Shown piece by piece: positions 51,427 through 61,156 of a stretch of 64,000 nucleotides of DNA; the first letter of the stretch is position 1; every line of letters begins with the position of its first letter. The position numbers and the translations under genes were made by a program. The notes beneath the pieces were generated by a model. That model did not search any database, had not been told where the DNA came from, and worked only from the letters and a program-made list of their open reading frames with translations. Origin of the DNA: Paraburkholderia hospita (lineage in GTDB: Bacteria > Pseudomonadota > Gammaproteobacteria > Burkholderiales > Burkholderiaceae); contig NZ_CP026106.1 of assembly GCF_002902965.1 (NCBI RefSeq), forward strand, positions 2,790,001 to 2,854,000, in the 5' to 3' direction.

Positions 51427-52326
51427 ATGTCGATCGAAGTCGGGACGGCGTCGTGGACGGACGCCACGCTCATCAAATCCGGCCGCTTCTATCCGAAGGG
51501 CTGCACGAGCGCCGAGGCACGCCTGCGGTTCTATTCGAGCCAGTTTCCAATGGTCGAAGTCGATGCGTCGTACTACGCAATGCCCAGCGCGGCGACCAGC
51601 GCGTTGTGGGCCGAACGCACGCCTGAGCACTTTACGTTCAACGTCAAGGCATTCCGGCTTTTCACCGGGCATCAGACGGAGCGCAAGTTCTTCCCACCGG
51701 ACATTCAGCCGCTGCTGCCGCAAAGCGATAAAACAAACCTCTACTACCGCGACGTACCGCCCGACGTCGTCGACGAGATGTGGCGGCGCTTTTTCGAAGC
51801 GCTCGAACCGCTGCGCACAGCGGGCAAGCTCGGCGCCGTGCTGTTCCAGTTCGCGCCGTGGATCTCCACCGCGCCGCGCGATAAATCACACGTGCGGCAC
51901 TGCGCGGACCGGATGACGCCCTATCTGACGGCATTCGAATTCCGCAATGCCAGCTGGCTCGACGACCGGAATCGCGAATCGACGCTCGCATTCGAGCGCG
52001 AGCACGGCCTCGTGCATGTGGTGATGGATGCGCCCGAAGGCGTGCCGAATCGCGCGCATACCGTGTGGGAAGCGACGTCGCCGGAACTGGTGATCGTGCG
52101 ATTGCACGGCCGCAATGCGGAGACCTGGAGCGGCAGCACGACGGCAGCCGGCCGCTTCAATTACGACTATACCGAGGGTGAACTCGAAGAGATCGCGGTG
52201 CCCGTGCGGGAGATCGCGAAACGCGCGGGGCGCACGCATGTCGTGTTCAACAACTGCTTTGAAGACGCTGCGCAACGGAACGCGCATTCGATGATTCGCA
52301 TCCTTCAGCAAGAGCGCTTTGCGTAA
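51427..52326 (+). CDS. DUF72 domain protein (YecE-like)
   Basis: Protein of 299 residues with the DUF72/YecE TIM-barrel pattern: VGTASWTDATLIKSGRFYPK at the start, FSSQFPMVEVDASYYAMP-like segment (FYSSQFPMVEVDASYYAMPS) near 40, FTFNVKAFRLFTGHQ near 72, LGAVLFQFAPWIS near 140 and the YTEGELEEIA helix near 250. The function of the family is unknown, though it is widely conserved. ATG 51427 follows GGAAGACGAG; the upstream frame reaches 51322 without a better start. Confidence 0.85.
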   Translation: MSIEVGTASWTDATLIKSGRFYPKGCTSAEARLRFYSSQFPMVEVDASYYAMPSAATSALWAERTPEHFTFNVKAFRLFTGHQTERKFFPPDIQPLLPQSDKTNLYYRDVPPDVVDEMWRRFFEALEPLRTAGKLGAVLFQFAPWISTAPRDKSHVRHCADRMTPYLTAFEFRNASWLDDRNRESTLAFEREHGLVHVVMDAPEGVPNRAHTVWEATSPELVIVRLHGRNAETWSGSTTAAGRFNYDYTEGELEEIAVPVREIAKRAGRTHVVFNNCFEDAAQRNAHSMIRILQQERFA

Positions 52327-52406
52327 CAGCCATCGCGGCGCGCATCTTTGAATATGCAATGCATTAAAGCGTTTTCCGGTTGCAATTCAGTTTGCATCGA
52401 CTAGCC

Positions 52407-52446
52407 TCGTCTTATTCGAACCAGACAAATAGCTTTCATAAGACGA
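52407..52446. promoter_or_regulatory. 9-bp inverted repeat upstream of the PhoD-like gene
   Basis: TCGTCTTAT (52407-52415) and ATAAGACGA (52438-52446) are perfect inverted repeats separated by 22 bases. The right half ends 19 bases before the start at 52466, so it would lie in the leader or core promoter and could be an operator or RNA hairpin. Confidence 0.45.
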
Positions 52447-52465
52447 AAAAGACAAAGGTGCACCG

Positions 52466-53929
52466 ATGCTACTGACGGCTTACGTACAGGCCAGCCAGCC
52501 GGGCCTGTTGCAGCTATGGATCGGCATGTTCGGCGTGGCCGCGCCGCCCGTGCCGCAGGTTTCCATCGACCGGCAAGCGGCCGTGCCGCTCGAGCCGCCC
52601 GCGTTCTTTCCGATTCGCGATTTCAGCGTCGACGACAACGGCCAGGCCATCAATCATCAATGCGTGCTGCGCTTCAACGTGCCGGACGACTCGCGGCCAC
52701 GTCAGATCCTTGTCGACGCTGGTGGCGAACAGTTCGAATTCGCCAGTACTTCATTGCCGAAAGAAGTGCCGACGCTGATGGACGGCAGCTTCAATATCCT
52801 GTTGTCGTCGTGCTATTCGCAGCCGGAAGATATCGATGGACTACTCGGCACGATCGTCTCGCAGATCAAGGTGCAACCGCATCTGACCGTGCTCGCGGGC
52901 GATCAGGTGTACCTCGACCTGCCGCTCACGCAGCGCGTGCCCGACCAGAACCCTGACCGCGCGCGTCTGCTCGCCAACAAGTACTACCTCAACTGGCTCT
53001 CCGGCGCGTTGCGCGTGCCGGGGTTGCAATCGGTGCTGGAGCGCGCGCCCGTCGTGTGCATTCCCGACGATCACGAGTTCTGGAACAACTATCCGTTTGC
53101 ACAAAAGCAGTTGCCCGATACGTGGACGGATGGATCGCGCCAGTTGCTCGGTGACACGGCGCGCGCGCTTTACGAGGACTACCAGATCGGCGGCGCGCCA
53201 GGCGGCGCGGGCGGCGCGATCCGGCTCGACGTCGAGCCGTTGAAGATGCTGTTCGTCGATATGCGCTGTGACCGCGACAGCACGTTCAAATCGTTGATGG
53301 GCCCTAAAGCCGTTGCGGCGATGCAGGCCTGGGAAAAAGATCTCGTCGATACGCACGCCGCAGGGCAACCGGTTGTCGGCCTGCTCGCTTCAGGCCAGGC
53401 GCTCTTCATCGATCCGCCCGAAAGCAACTGGCGCAAAAAGACCTTCGACGCCGAAATGCCGAACTACGCGCAATTCGACGTGCTGCAAGCGACCTTGGGC
53501 CGGCTCGCGGACAACGGCATTCCCATCGTCTACATGACGGGCGACGTGCATTGGGGACGCGTCGCATCGGGTCACGATCTGCAGACGAGCACGGCGCTTT
53601 ACGAAGTCATTGCCTCGCCGTCGCGGCTGATTCGCACGCCGTTGCTCGACACCGCGAAAGAAGCGGCCAATTCGGTCAAAGGAATTTTCGGCGGCGGCAA
53701 TGCGTGGCCGCGTCATTCCGATCCCGAGAATGTGCCGGACCGCTTCGGCGTGAATCATCGCTTCACACTTAAGCAGGAATTCGGGCGACGCGGCGATCAG
53801 GTTGCGATCCTGTCGTTCACGCGCGTGGGCAGCGGCGTCGATATGCAGGTCATGTACTACGGCATTTCCAGCGATAAAGCGCTTTCACAATCGGAATCCA
53901 CGACGCGCTTCGAACTGCGCGCGCGTTAA
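52466..53929 (+). CDS. PhoD-like metallophosphatase
   Basis: Protein of 487 residues with no evident signal peptide. The metal-site motifs of PhoD-like enzymes are present: LTVLAGDQVYLDLPLTQRVP near 140 (Gly-Asp-Gln), VVCIPDDHEFWNNYPF near 195 (Asp-Asp-His-Glu) and IVYMTGDVHWGRVASG near 358 (Gly-Asp-Val-His). It probably hydrolyses a phosphodi- or triester. It differs from classic Tat-exported PhoD by lacking an RR leader, so it should be cytoplasmic. AAAGG precedes the ATG. The gene at 53952 follows after 22 bases and is probably co-expressed. Confidence 0.85.
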   Translation: MLLTAYVQASQPGLLQLWIGMFGVAAPPVPQVSIDRQAAVPLEPPAFFPIRDFSVDDNGQAINHQCVLRFNVPDDSRPRQILVDAGGEQFEFASTSLPKEVPTLMDGSFNILLSSCYSQPEDIDGLLGTIVSQIKVQPHLTVLAGDQVYLDLPLTQRVPDQNPDRARLLANKYYLNWLSGALRVPGLQSVLERAPVVCIPDDHEFWNNYPFAQKQLPDTWTDGSRQLLGDTARALYEDYQIGGAPGGAGGAIRLDVEPLKMLFVDMRCDRDSTFKSLMGPKAVAAMQAWEKDLVDTHAAGQPVVGLLASGQALFIDPPESNWRKKTFDAEMPNYAQFDVLQATLGRLADNGIPIVYMTGDVHWGRVASGHDLQTSTALYEVIASPSRLIRTPLLDTAKEAANSVKGIFGGGNAWPRHSDPENVPDRFGVNHRFTLKQEFGRRGDQVAILSFTRVGSGVDMQVMYYGISSDKALSQSESTTRFELRAR

Positions 53930-53951
53930 TCAAAAAAGACGAGGCAAGGTC

Positions 53952-54761
53952 ATGCTGAAGATCGTACGATCGACGACGACACAATCGAATCCGCAGTTCA
54001 CGCCATTCGAGCGCCAGGACGGCGAGAGCAATACCGCATGGGGCGAGCGCGCGGTACTCGATATGAAAGCGGGCGGCCCCGATGAATGGACCTATGTCGT
54101 GCTGCTGGGCGGCAGCGATACGCTGGCGTTTCGCGTACGCGTCGCGCAATCGCATCTGCGGCACGATATGCTGCCGTCGTTCTGGTCCGAGTCGATTCTC
54201 GTGCGGCTCGCAAGCGCGACGCTCAAGAACGCCGAAGCGTTGCACGTGCCTTTGCATCAGCCGGAAGGGCCTGCGTTTGCGGCGCGCGTGAATGGCGTGG
54301 TCGCGCGTCCGTTGACGGATTTCGACGATACGTCGCGCTTTCCGAATATCGCCGTGATCGCATTGCCCGTTGCGCAGGACAAGGTTGTCGACAAAGTGGC
54401 GAGCTTCGAGCAGTCGCGCGCGACGCTCGACGCGCTCGAGCATGTGTTGCGCTGGCTCGCCTATGCATGGGGCGCGGCACGCACGCCGAATCCGCTGCAC
54501 GACAACTATGGTTTGCCGTCTACCTGCATGATCGAAACCGTGTGCGCCGCCGCAAATTTTGACCTGACGCCGGGGCTCGAATCGCGAGCATCATGTCCTG
54601 AAGCGATCTGGGCCGCAGCGAATTACTGGCATGAGTACTTCGAAAAGTTCAACGGACGAGAGCCGATTGGGCGCTATTACACGCCGCATACCTATCCGAT
54701 CGTCGAGCCGTCCGCTGCGCCTGCGCCCTCTCCTGCGCCCAAACGCAAAGCGAAGAAGTGA
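53952..54761 (+). CDS. unknown protein paired with the PhoD-like phosphatase
   Basis: Protein of 269 residues that I do not recognise. It opens MLKIVRSTTTQSNPQFTPFE, has the beta-rich WTYVVLLGGSDTLAFRVRVA stretch near 50, a helical VDKVASFEQSRATLDALEHV region near 160, a Cys-containing segment (CMIETVCAAANF) near 200, and ends in a Pro/Lys tail. No signal peptide or membrane segment is seen. GAGGCAAGG precedes the ATG, and the preceding phosphatase stop is 22 bases away, so the two form an operon. It may supply a substrate, inhibitor or scaffold for the phosphatase. Confidence 0.75.
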   Translation: MLKIVRSTTTQSNPQFTPFERQDGESNTAWGERAVLDMKAGGPDEWTYVVLLGGSDTLAFRVRVAQSHLRHDMLPSFWSESILVRLASATLKNAEALHVPLHQPEGPAFAARVNGVVARPLTDFDDTSRFPNIAVIALPVAQDKVVDKVASFEQSRATLDALEHVLRWLAYAWGAARTPNPLHDNYGLPSTCMIETVCAAANFDLTPGLESRASCPEAIWAAANYWHEYFEKFNGREPIGRYYTPHTYPIVEPSAAPAPSPAPKRKAKK

Positions 54762-54769
54762 GCTTCAGA

Positions 54770-57319
54770 TCAAGGCTGTGACGCGGGCGTGTTTGCAGCA
54801 GGCGTCGATGCAAACGCGGGCGCTTCGCTGTTGACGGCGGCGGGCGCGCTCGCCGCCGCCACTGCGCTCGCCTCACCCGGCGAAGGCAGAATCGGCGGCT
54901 GCGATGCGGCGGGCGAAATGATTTGCGGCGGCTCGATATCCGTCGGCGCGGAAGCCTCGGCAACGGGCGACGCATTCTGCACCACGGGTGCGGTAGGCGT
55001 CGCGGGTGCCGGACGCGGCTTCGGTCGCGGCGCAGGTGCTTCCGTCTTCGCGGACGACGAGAACAGGTACTGCATCCACGCGCGCAGCTTCATGCGCAAC
55101 GTGTCGAACATGCCGGGCGGCGGCTCTTCCGCGAACTTCGCGCGCGGATCGACCAGACGCGAGCGCAGCGAACGCTGGAAGAAATCGCCGACGATCGGCA
55201 ACGCGCTATGCGCGCCCTGCCCCCAGTAGTCGCTGCGCAACGTCACACGGCTGTCGTTGAAGCCGATCCATGCGCCCGCGACGAGTTGCGGATGCATCAG
55301 GATGAACCAGCCGTCCGCGTTGTCCTGCGTCGTGCCCGTCTTGCCCGCGACATCGGCGCGGATGCCGAAGCGCGTGCGAATGGCCGAGCCCGTTCCCTTG
55401 TTGACGACCGAGCGCATCACGTCGAGCAGGGTCTGCGCGCTGGCAATCGGCATCACGCGGTCGGCGCGCGACGGCTGGAACTCGGCGAGCACTTCGCCCT
55501 TGCGGTCTTCGATCCGCGTGACGAGCATCGGCGCGACATACGCGCCTTCGTTCGCGATCGTGCCGTACGACGACACCATCTCTTTCAGCGTCACCGGGCT
55601 CGTGCCCAGCGCCAGCGAAGGCACCGCGTCGAGCTGACTGTCGCGCACGCCCATCGCGCGCGCGAGCCGCGCGACCTTCGCGGGACCAACCGACTCCATC
55701 AGTTGTGCCGTAATGCGGTTGCGCGAATACGCGAGGCCATCGCGCAGCGTGATCGGTCGGCCGCTCGGCGCGTCTTCGTCGCTCGGACGCCAGATTTCTC
55801 CGCCTGCCAGCGGGATTTCGACGGCCTGATCGGGGAGGGTATCGTCCGGTTTTGCGCCTTGCTCGAATGCCGCGCCATAGACGAACGGCTTGAACGTCGA
55901 ACCGGGCTGACGGCGCGCCTGGGACACGTGATCGAACGGGTCCTGCGTAAAGTCGCGACTGCCGACCCACGCCTTGATCTCGCCAGTGCGCGGGTCCATC
56001 GCGACGAATGCGGCCTGCACGCGCGTCTTGCTGTCGCACAGCGCCTTCATGAACCCGCGATCCGCCGACAGATGCTTGAGCGCATCTTCGTCGCTCATGC
56101 CTGAATCTTTTGCACTGTGGTATTCGGGCGTCTCGCGGATGAACGCGTCGAACACATCCTTATGCCCGATGCACGCGCTACGCGCATTCCACGCCGCATT
56201 CGCAATCGATTGCAACTGGTTGCCCTGGAACGTCAGCGCCTGGGTCGCCATGGTTTGCAGACGCGCGTCGATCGTCGTGCGCACGACGAGTCCATCGGAG
56301 TAGATGTTGTAGTCGTTCGCATCGGCCCACGCGATCAGCCACTTCTTCAATTGCTGCGCGAAATGCGGCGCGGGACCGGGCGGCTCCATCTGGCGCTCGA
56401 AGTCGACGCGCAGAGGCTTTCCTTTGAGCGAATTGAATTGCGCCGGCGACAGGCGCCCGTATTTCACCATCTGCCCGAGCACGATATTGCGCCGGTCCAG
56501 CGCGCGCTCGGGATTGATCACCGGGTTGTAATAGCTATTGCCCTTCAACATGCCGATCAGCGTCGCGCTTTCGAGCACGGTCAGACTGCCGGCGGACTTG
56601 TCGAAGTAAGTGCGCGCCGCCATTTCGATGCCGTACGCGTTATAGAGAAACGGCACCGTGTTCAGGTACGTTTCGAGAATCTCGCTTTTCGTATAGACCG
56701 CTTCGATCTTGAAGGCCGTCAGCGCTTCCTTGATCTTGCGCGTGAGCGTCGGCGCGCGGCCGATGTCATCGGGATAAAGATTGCGCGCGAGCTGTTGCGT
56801 GATCGTCGACCCGCCCTGGCGGTCGCCAGAAAACGTATGCAGCGCCGCGCCCGCCGTGCGTCGAAAGTCGATGCCGTGATGCTCGTAGAAGCGATGGTCT
56901 TCCGTGGAGATCAATGCGTCGACGACATGCGGCGAGATGTCGGAGAGCTTCATCCACACGCGGTTAGTCGGCTTGAATTCGGCGAGCAGCTTGCCGTCCG
57001 CCGAATAGATCTGCGCGGGCTGCTCGATCTTCGCCTTGCGTATGTCCCCGATGCCCGGCGTGAACGGCACCAGGATCAGCACATAGAGCAGGACAAGCGC
57101 GGGAATCGAGGCGACCGACAACGCCACGCCGCGCCATGTCGGACGGCGCAAACGTTGCACCGCGCGCATGAGCGGCGGCTTTGCATGGGCCCAGGCCCAG
57201 ACGGAGATTTCCCGGAGGAACGACAGTATCGACTGTCTCACGCTAACGCACCATCGGCAGAAAAGGCTGCATCCTACCAAAACAGCGCGAACGTCCAGGC
57301 GTTTTGCAAGATTCGGCAT
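54770..57319 (-). CDS. mrcA: class A penicillin-binding protein 1A-type peptidoglycan synthase
   Basis: Bifunctional inner-membrane enzyme. Near 70 is a membrane anchor (ALVLLYVLILVPFTP). The glycosyltransferase domain has ISTEDHRFYEHHGIDFRRTA and QGGSTITQQLARNLY (near 145-180). The transpeptidase has SxxK in QPGSTFKPFVYG (near 480), SxN in AYSRNRITAQ and KTG in VAGKTGTTQDNADGW. An Ala/Pro-rich tail of about 90 residues follows. Frame opens at 57319; a GTG at 57241 is another possible start and neither has a strong ribosome site. It converges with the PhoD-like pair. Confidence 0.88.
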   Translation of the reverse strand: MPNLAKRLDVRAVLVGCSLFCRWCVSVRQSILSFLREISVWAWAHAKPPLMRAVQRLRRPTWRGVALSVASIPALVLLYVLILVPFTPGIGDIRKAKIEQPAQIYSADGKLLAEFKPTNRVWMKLSDISPHVVDALISTEDHRFYEHHGIDFRRTAGAALHTFSGDRQGGSTITQQLARNLYPDDIGRAPTLTRKIKEALTAFKIEAVYTKSEILETYLNTVPFLYNAYGIEMAARTYFDKSAGSLTVLESATLIGMLKGNSYYNPVINPERALDRRNIVLGQMVKYGRLSPAQFNSLKGKPLRVDFERQMEPPGPAPHFAQQLKKWLIAWADANDYNIYSDGLVVRTTIDARLQTMATQALTFQGNQLQSIANAAWNARSACIGHKDVFDAFIRETPEYHSAKDSGMSDEDALKHLSADRGFMKALCDSKTRVQAAFVAMDPRTGEIKAWVGSRDFTQDPFDHVSQARRQPGSTFKPFVYGAAFEQGAKPDDTLPDQAVEIPLAGGEIWRPSDEDAPSGRPITLRDGLAYSRNRITAQLMESVGPAKVARLARAMGVRDSQLDAVPSLALGTSPVTLKEMVSSYGTIANEGAYVAPMLVTRIEDRKGEVLAEFQPSRADRVMPIASAQTLLDVMRSVVNKGTGSAIRTRFGIRADVAGKTGTTQDNADGWFILMHPQLVAGAWIGFNDSRVTLRSDYWGQGAHSALPIVGDFFQRSLRSRLVDPRAKFAEEPPPGMFDTLRMKLRAWMQYLFSSSAKTEAPAPRPKPRPAPATPTAPVVQNASPVAEASAPTDIEPPQIISPAASQPPILPSPGEASAVAAASAPAAVNSEAPAFASTPAANTPASQP

Positions 57320-57404
57320 CGTAATGCTACGCCGGAAATGACATCGGCCGAATCCGCGCCGCTTGCGCGGGCGGATTCGGCCGAACGATACAGCTACAGC
57401 GCGA

Positions 57405-58880
57405 TCAGACGTGAGCGCGCTTCGGCGTGACCATCGAAACGACGAACGTCACCACCACGTTCACGACCAGCGCGATCAGGCCGATATAAAGCGGCCAGGT
57501 CGAATCGCCGACATGCAGCGCGAACACGGGCTTGAGGCCCTGCGAAACCGCGAGTCCCGTGCCGAGCACGATGCCGACCAGCCAGCCGAAGAACAGGCCC
57601 GGCGTGTTCAGACGGCGCGTATACAACGAGAACACGATGGCCGGGAAGATCTGCAGAATCCACACGCCGCCGAGCAGTTGCAGGTCGATCGCGTATTGCG
57701 TGGGCAGGAACACGATGAACAGCAGCGCGCCGAACTTGACGACGAGTGACACGATCTTCGCCGTCGATGCTTCCTGAGCAGGCGCCATGTTCGGCGACAC
57801 CAGCGGACGCCACAGATTGCGCGTGAACAGGTTCGCCGCGCCGATGGACATGATGGCGGCGGGCACCAGCGCGCTGATCGCAATGGCCGCCGCCGCAAAG
57901 CCGACGAACCACGACGGGAACAGCGTGCCGAACAGCGTCGGCACGATGTCGGACGGCGATTTCACGTGAATGCCCGCGGCAATCGCCATATAGCCGAGCA
58001 GCGCGATCAGGCCGAGCAGCAGCGTGTACGCGGGCAGGAAGATCGCGTTCTTGCGCACGGTCTGCATCGACGAAGACGACAGCACGGCTGTCATCGTGTG
58101 CGGATACATGAAGGCCGCGAGCGCCGAGCCGAGCGCAAGCGACGCATACGCGGTGAATTGCGTCGGCTTGAGGATGATGCCCGTCGCGCCGCCCTTGGCC
58201 TTGAAGTAGGTGTCCGCTGCATCAAACACATGGCCATAGCCGCCGAGCTTCGACGGAATCAGCCACACCGCCGCGATCACGACGATATAGATCATGATGT
58301 CCTTGACGAACGCGATCATCGCCGGCGCACGCAGGCCGCTCGTATACGTATAGAGCGCGAGGATGATGAACGCGATCACGAGCGGTGCTTCACCCGAGAT
58401 GCCAAGTCCCTTGATGACAACCTGCATGCCGACCAGCTGCAGCGCGATATACGGCATCGTCGCGACGATGCCCGTCAGCGCGACGGCCGCCGGGAACCAC
58501 TTGCCGCCGTACTCGCCTTGCACGTAGTCGGCTGCCGTGATGTGGTTCTTCGCGTGCGCGATCTTCCACAGCTTCGGCATCACCGCGAACACGAACGGAT
58601 AGACGATGATCGTATAAGGCAGCGCAAAGAAGCCATAAGCGCCAACCGAATAGACCAGTGCCGGCACCGCGATCACCGTATAGGCCGTATAGAAATCGCC
58701 GCCTACCAGAAACCACGAAATGACCGTGCCGAATTGCCGGCCACCAAGACCCCACTCGTGCAGTTGCGTGAGATCGCCCGCTTTCCAGCGCGCGGCAACG
58801 AAACCCAATACGGTGACGAGAAGAAAGAATGCGACGAAGACGGTCATCGCGACCGGGTTCACAGGGTTCAGATCACTCAT
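57405..58880 (-). CDS. sodium:solute symporter (SSS) of MctP type
   Basis: Membrane protein of 491 residues with about 13 helices. VAFFLLVTVLGFVAARWKAG and LHEWGLGGRQFGTVISWFLVGGD (split) near residue 35-65, PYTIIVYPFVFAVMPKLWKI near 105 and the late GLFFGWLVGIVLGTGLAV are typical. MctP-like transporters carry monocarboxylates such as lactate, pyruvate or propionate, or amino acids. The start ATG overlaps the DUF3311 stop (ATGA), a pairing that is characteristic of this transporter group. The small partner is probably a needed subunit. Confidence 0.87.
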   Translation of the reverse strand: MSDLNPVNPVAMTVFVAFFLLVTVLGFVAARWKAGDLTQLHEWGLGGRQFGTVISWFLVGGDFYTAYTVIAVPALVYSVGAYGFFALPYTIIVYPFVFAVMPKLWKIAHAKNHITAADYVQGEYGGKWFPAAVALTGIVATMPYIALQLVGMQVVIKGLGISGEAPLVIAFIILALYTYTSGLRAPAMIAFVKDIMIYIVVIAAVWLIPSKLGGYGHVFDAADTYFKAKGGATGIILKPTQFTAYASLALGSALAAFMYPHTMTAVLSSSSMQTVRKNAIFLPAYTLLLGLIALLGYMAIAAGIHVKSPSDIVPTLFGTLFPSWFVGFAAAAIAISALVPAAIMSIGAANLFTRNLWRPLVSPNMAPAQEASTAKIVSLVVKFGALLFIVFLPTQYAIDLQLLGGVWILQIFPAIVFSLYTRRLNTPGLFFGWLVGIVLGTGLAVSQGLKPVFALHVGDSTWPLYIGLIALVVNVVVTFVVSMVTPKRAHV

Positions 58881-59074
58881 TTAATGCCCCGGTACACGAC
58901 GTAGATCAGCAGCGACGTGAGCGGAACCCACAGAAACTGATACCAGTAAAAGAAAGGAAAGCCGGCGAATGACGGGCGCGTATCGTTATAGAAAGGCAGC
59001 CACAGCAGCGCGATATAGGGGATCAGCAAGATGAGCCAGAGCCATGAACGGCCGGCCGGTTCGGTAGGTTCCAC
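58877..59074 (-). CDS. DUF3311 small membrane protein (symporter partner)
   Basis: Protein of 65 residues with two hydrophobic segments: WLWLILLIPYIALLWLPFYN and FYWYQFLWVPLTSLLIYVVY. This is DUF3311, the small protein encoded just ahead of MctP-like SSS symporters in many proteobacteria. The start is GTG at 59074 with AGAGGG upstream. The overlap with the symporter start indicates coupled translation. Its exact role in transport is not known. Confidence 0.82.
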   Translation of the reverse strand: MEPTEPAGRSWLWLILLIPYIALLWLPFYNDTRPSFAGFPFFYWYQFLWVPLTSLLIYVVYRGIK

Positions 59075-59307
59075 GTTTGTCCCTCTTTGGTCTATCTGAT
59101 TGAATCCGCTTTGCTGATGCGCGTGGCAAACAGGCGTGAACGTGCATATTCACGCAGGCGCTCGTTGCACGCGCCCGTTGCACGCGCCCGCAAAGGCACG
59201 CGCATTATCTGCGAAAAGCTTTATTGCTGCTCGCACTGTAACCAGCCGTTATCCAATGCCCGCCGAAGCTTTCAATTGATTGTCTGGAACGCTGCGCTAT
59301 TTGCTGT

Positions 59308-60219
59308 CTAACGCTTTGGCAAAACGGGCTTTGGCAAAACGGCTTTGACAAAACGGTCGCGCAAGAACTGCGTGAACGCGCGTATCGTCACGGAAGCCTG
59401 CCGGTGCTGCGGGTACACGGCGTACAGTGTCAACGGCGGCGAGACGTACTCACCGAGCACTTCGACCAGCTTGCCGCTCGCCAGCGCATCGGCCACGATG
59501 AATTCCGGCAGACGCGCAATGCCGAGCCCCGCAATCGCGGCATCGCGGATCACTTCGCCGTTGTTCACACGCAGCGGGCCATGCACCTCGACCGTCCGGC
59601 TCGCGCCATCCACTATGTATTCCCAGCCGCTGCGCGCTTCCTGCCCATATAGCAGGCACGCATGGCGCGCGAGATCGTCGGGCGTCGCCGGCGGACGCCG
59701 CGTCTTGCGATACGCGGGGCTGCAACACGCGACCATGCGGATTTCAGCGAGCTTTTGCGCGATCAGCGTCGAATCCGCAAGCGTGCCGATACGCAGTGCC
59801 ATGTCGAAACCTTCGCCGACCACATCGACGACGCGGTCGCTCAACTCCAGGTCGATACGCACGTCGGCATTCGCGCGCAGAAACGCGGCGACCAGCGGCG
59901 ACAGATGAATCATCCCGAACGACATCGGCGCGCTGACGCGCAGCAGTCCGCGCGGGTCCGAGCGCCCCGACGACATCGCCTGCTCGGCGTCCTCCACGTC
60001 GCCGAGGATGCGCGTCGCGCGCTGATAGAACTCGTAGCCGAGGTCCGTCACCGCGAGCTTGCGCGTGTTGCGCACCAGCAGCCGCACGCCGAGGCTCTCC
60101 TCCAGCGCCATCACGCGGCGGCTGACGAACTGCTTCGACAGTTGCATGCGGACCGCGGCCGCGGTGAAATTGCGCGCGTCGACGGTGGCGACGAAGATCT
60201 TCAGATCGTCCAGCTGCAT
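59308..60219 (-). CDS. LysR-family regulator (CrgA-like subgroup)
   Basis: Regulator of 303 residues. The helix-turn-helix (1-60) reads LDDLKIFVATVDARNFTAAA then MQLSKQFVSRRVMALEESLG; the effector domain begins GLLRVSAPMSFGMIHLSPLV near 90, the pattern of the CrgA/TrpI-like LysR subgroup. It is divergent from the pirin and DoxX genes with 167 bases between, so it probably controls them, a common arrangement. The last residues repeat a VLPKPVLPKR motif. Confidence 0.87.
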   Translation of the reverse strand: MQLDDLKIFVATVDARNFTAAAVRMQLSKQFVSRRVMALEESLGVRLLVRNTRKLAVTDLGYEFYQRATRILGDVEDAEQAMSSGRSDPRGLLRVSAPMSFGMIHLSPLVAAFLRANADVRIDLELSDRVVDVVGEGFDMALRIGTLADSTLIAQKLAEIRMVACCSPAYRKTRRPPATPDDLARHACLLYGQEARSGWEYIVDGASRTVEVHGPLRVNNGEVIRDAAIAGLGIARLPEFIVADALASGKLVEVLGEYVSPPLTLYAVYPQHRQASVTIRAFTQFLRDRFVKAVLPKPVLPKR

Positions 60220-60386
60220 GGCTTTGCCCTTGCGTTACGCGTTAATTGTCCACTTCAATGTGACAGTGATTCTCTTTTGACGTCGATTATAGCCACTCTG
60301 ATTGACCTACACTTCAATCACTGCTTCAGACAACGGCACCGCCGATGTCACGAGAAGCAAAAGCCATTCAATAACGGAGAAGAGAA

Positions 60387-61112
60387 ATGATCGACATCAG
60401 ACACGCCAACGAACGCGGACGCGCCGAACACGGCTGGCTTAGCTCGCGTCATACGTTTTCTTTCGCGAACTACTACGATCCGAAGCAGATCGGCTTCTCC
60501 GACCTGCTCGTGATCAACGACGACCGCGTGGCTCCCGGCCGCGGCTTCGGCAAGCATCCGCACCGCGACATGGAAATCTTCTCGTACGTGCTGGAAGGCG
60601 CGCTCGAGCACAAGGATTCGATGGGCACGGGTTCCGTCATCGTCCCCGGCGACGTGCAACTGATGAGCGCGGGCACGGGCGTCGCGCACAGCGAGTTCAA
60701 TCACTCGGCAAGCGACTCCGTGCACTTCCTGCAGATCTGGATCGCACCGTCGGTCAAGGGCGCGACGCCGCGTTACCTGCAGCAGAACTTTTCGGCGCAA
60801 GACAAGCGCGGCAAGTTGCGTCTCGTGTTGTCGCCTGAAGGCACGGATGGCTCGCTCGAATTGCGCCAGGACGCGCGTGTGTATGCAGGCCTTTTCGACG
60901 GCAATGAAACGGCCGGAGTCGATATCGCCGCCGACCGCTTTGCCTACGTACACGTGGCGCGCGGCAGCGTGAAACTGAACGGCGTCGAGTTGAACGAAGG
61001 CGACGGCGCGCGTATTCGCAACGAGCGTCGCCTCGAATTCACTGAAGGCCAGGATGCGGAAGTACTCGTATTCGACCTGCGCAATAACGAAGTATCGGAA
61101 TTGTGGTCCTGA
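60387..61112 (+). CDS. pirin family protein (YhaK/quercetin dioxygenase-like)
   Basis: Bicupin of 241 residues. The metal site in the first cupin is visible as GRGFGKHPHRDMEIFSYVLE (two His near 57 and 59) and GVAHSEFNHSASD (His and Glu near 101 and 103). Bacterial pirins of this type can cleave quercetin or act as redox sensors. The GGAGAAGAGAA stretch precedes the ATG. It is followed after 44 bases by DoxX and is divergent from a LysR regulator. Co-occurrence with DoxX is frequent and suggests a redox-stress role. Confidence 0.88.
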   Translation: MIDIRHANERGRAEHGWLSSRHTFSFANYYDPKQIGFSDLLVINDDRVAPGRGFGKHPHRDMEIFSYVLEGALEHKDSMGTGSVIVPGDVQLMSAGTGVAHSEFNHSASDSVHFLQIWIAPSVKGATPRYLQQNFSAQDKRGKLRLVLSPEGTDGSLELRQDARVYAGLFDGNETAGVDIAADRFAYVHVARGSVKLNGVELNEGDGARIRNERRLEFTEGQDAEVLVFDLRNNEVSELWS

Positions 61113-61156
61113 GCGGCGAACGCCAAAGACCCGACTACATTGAAAGAGGATTGAAC

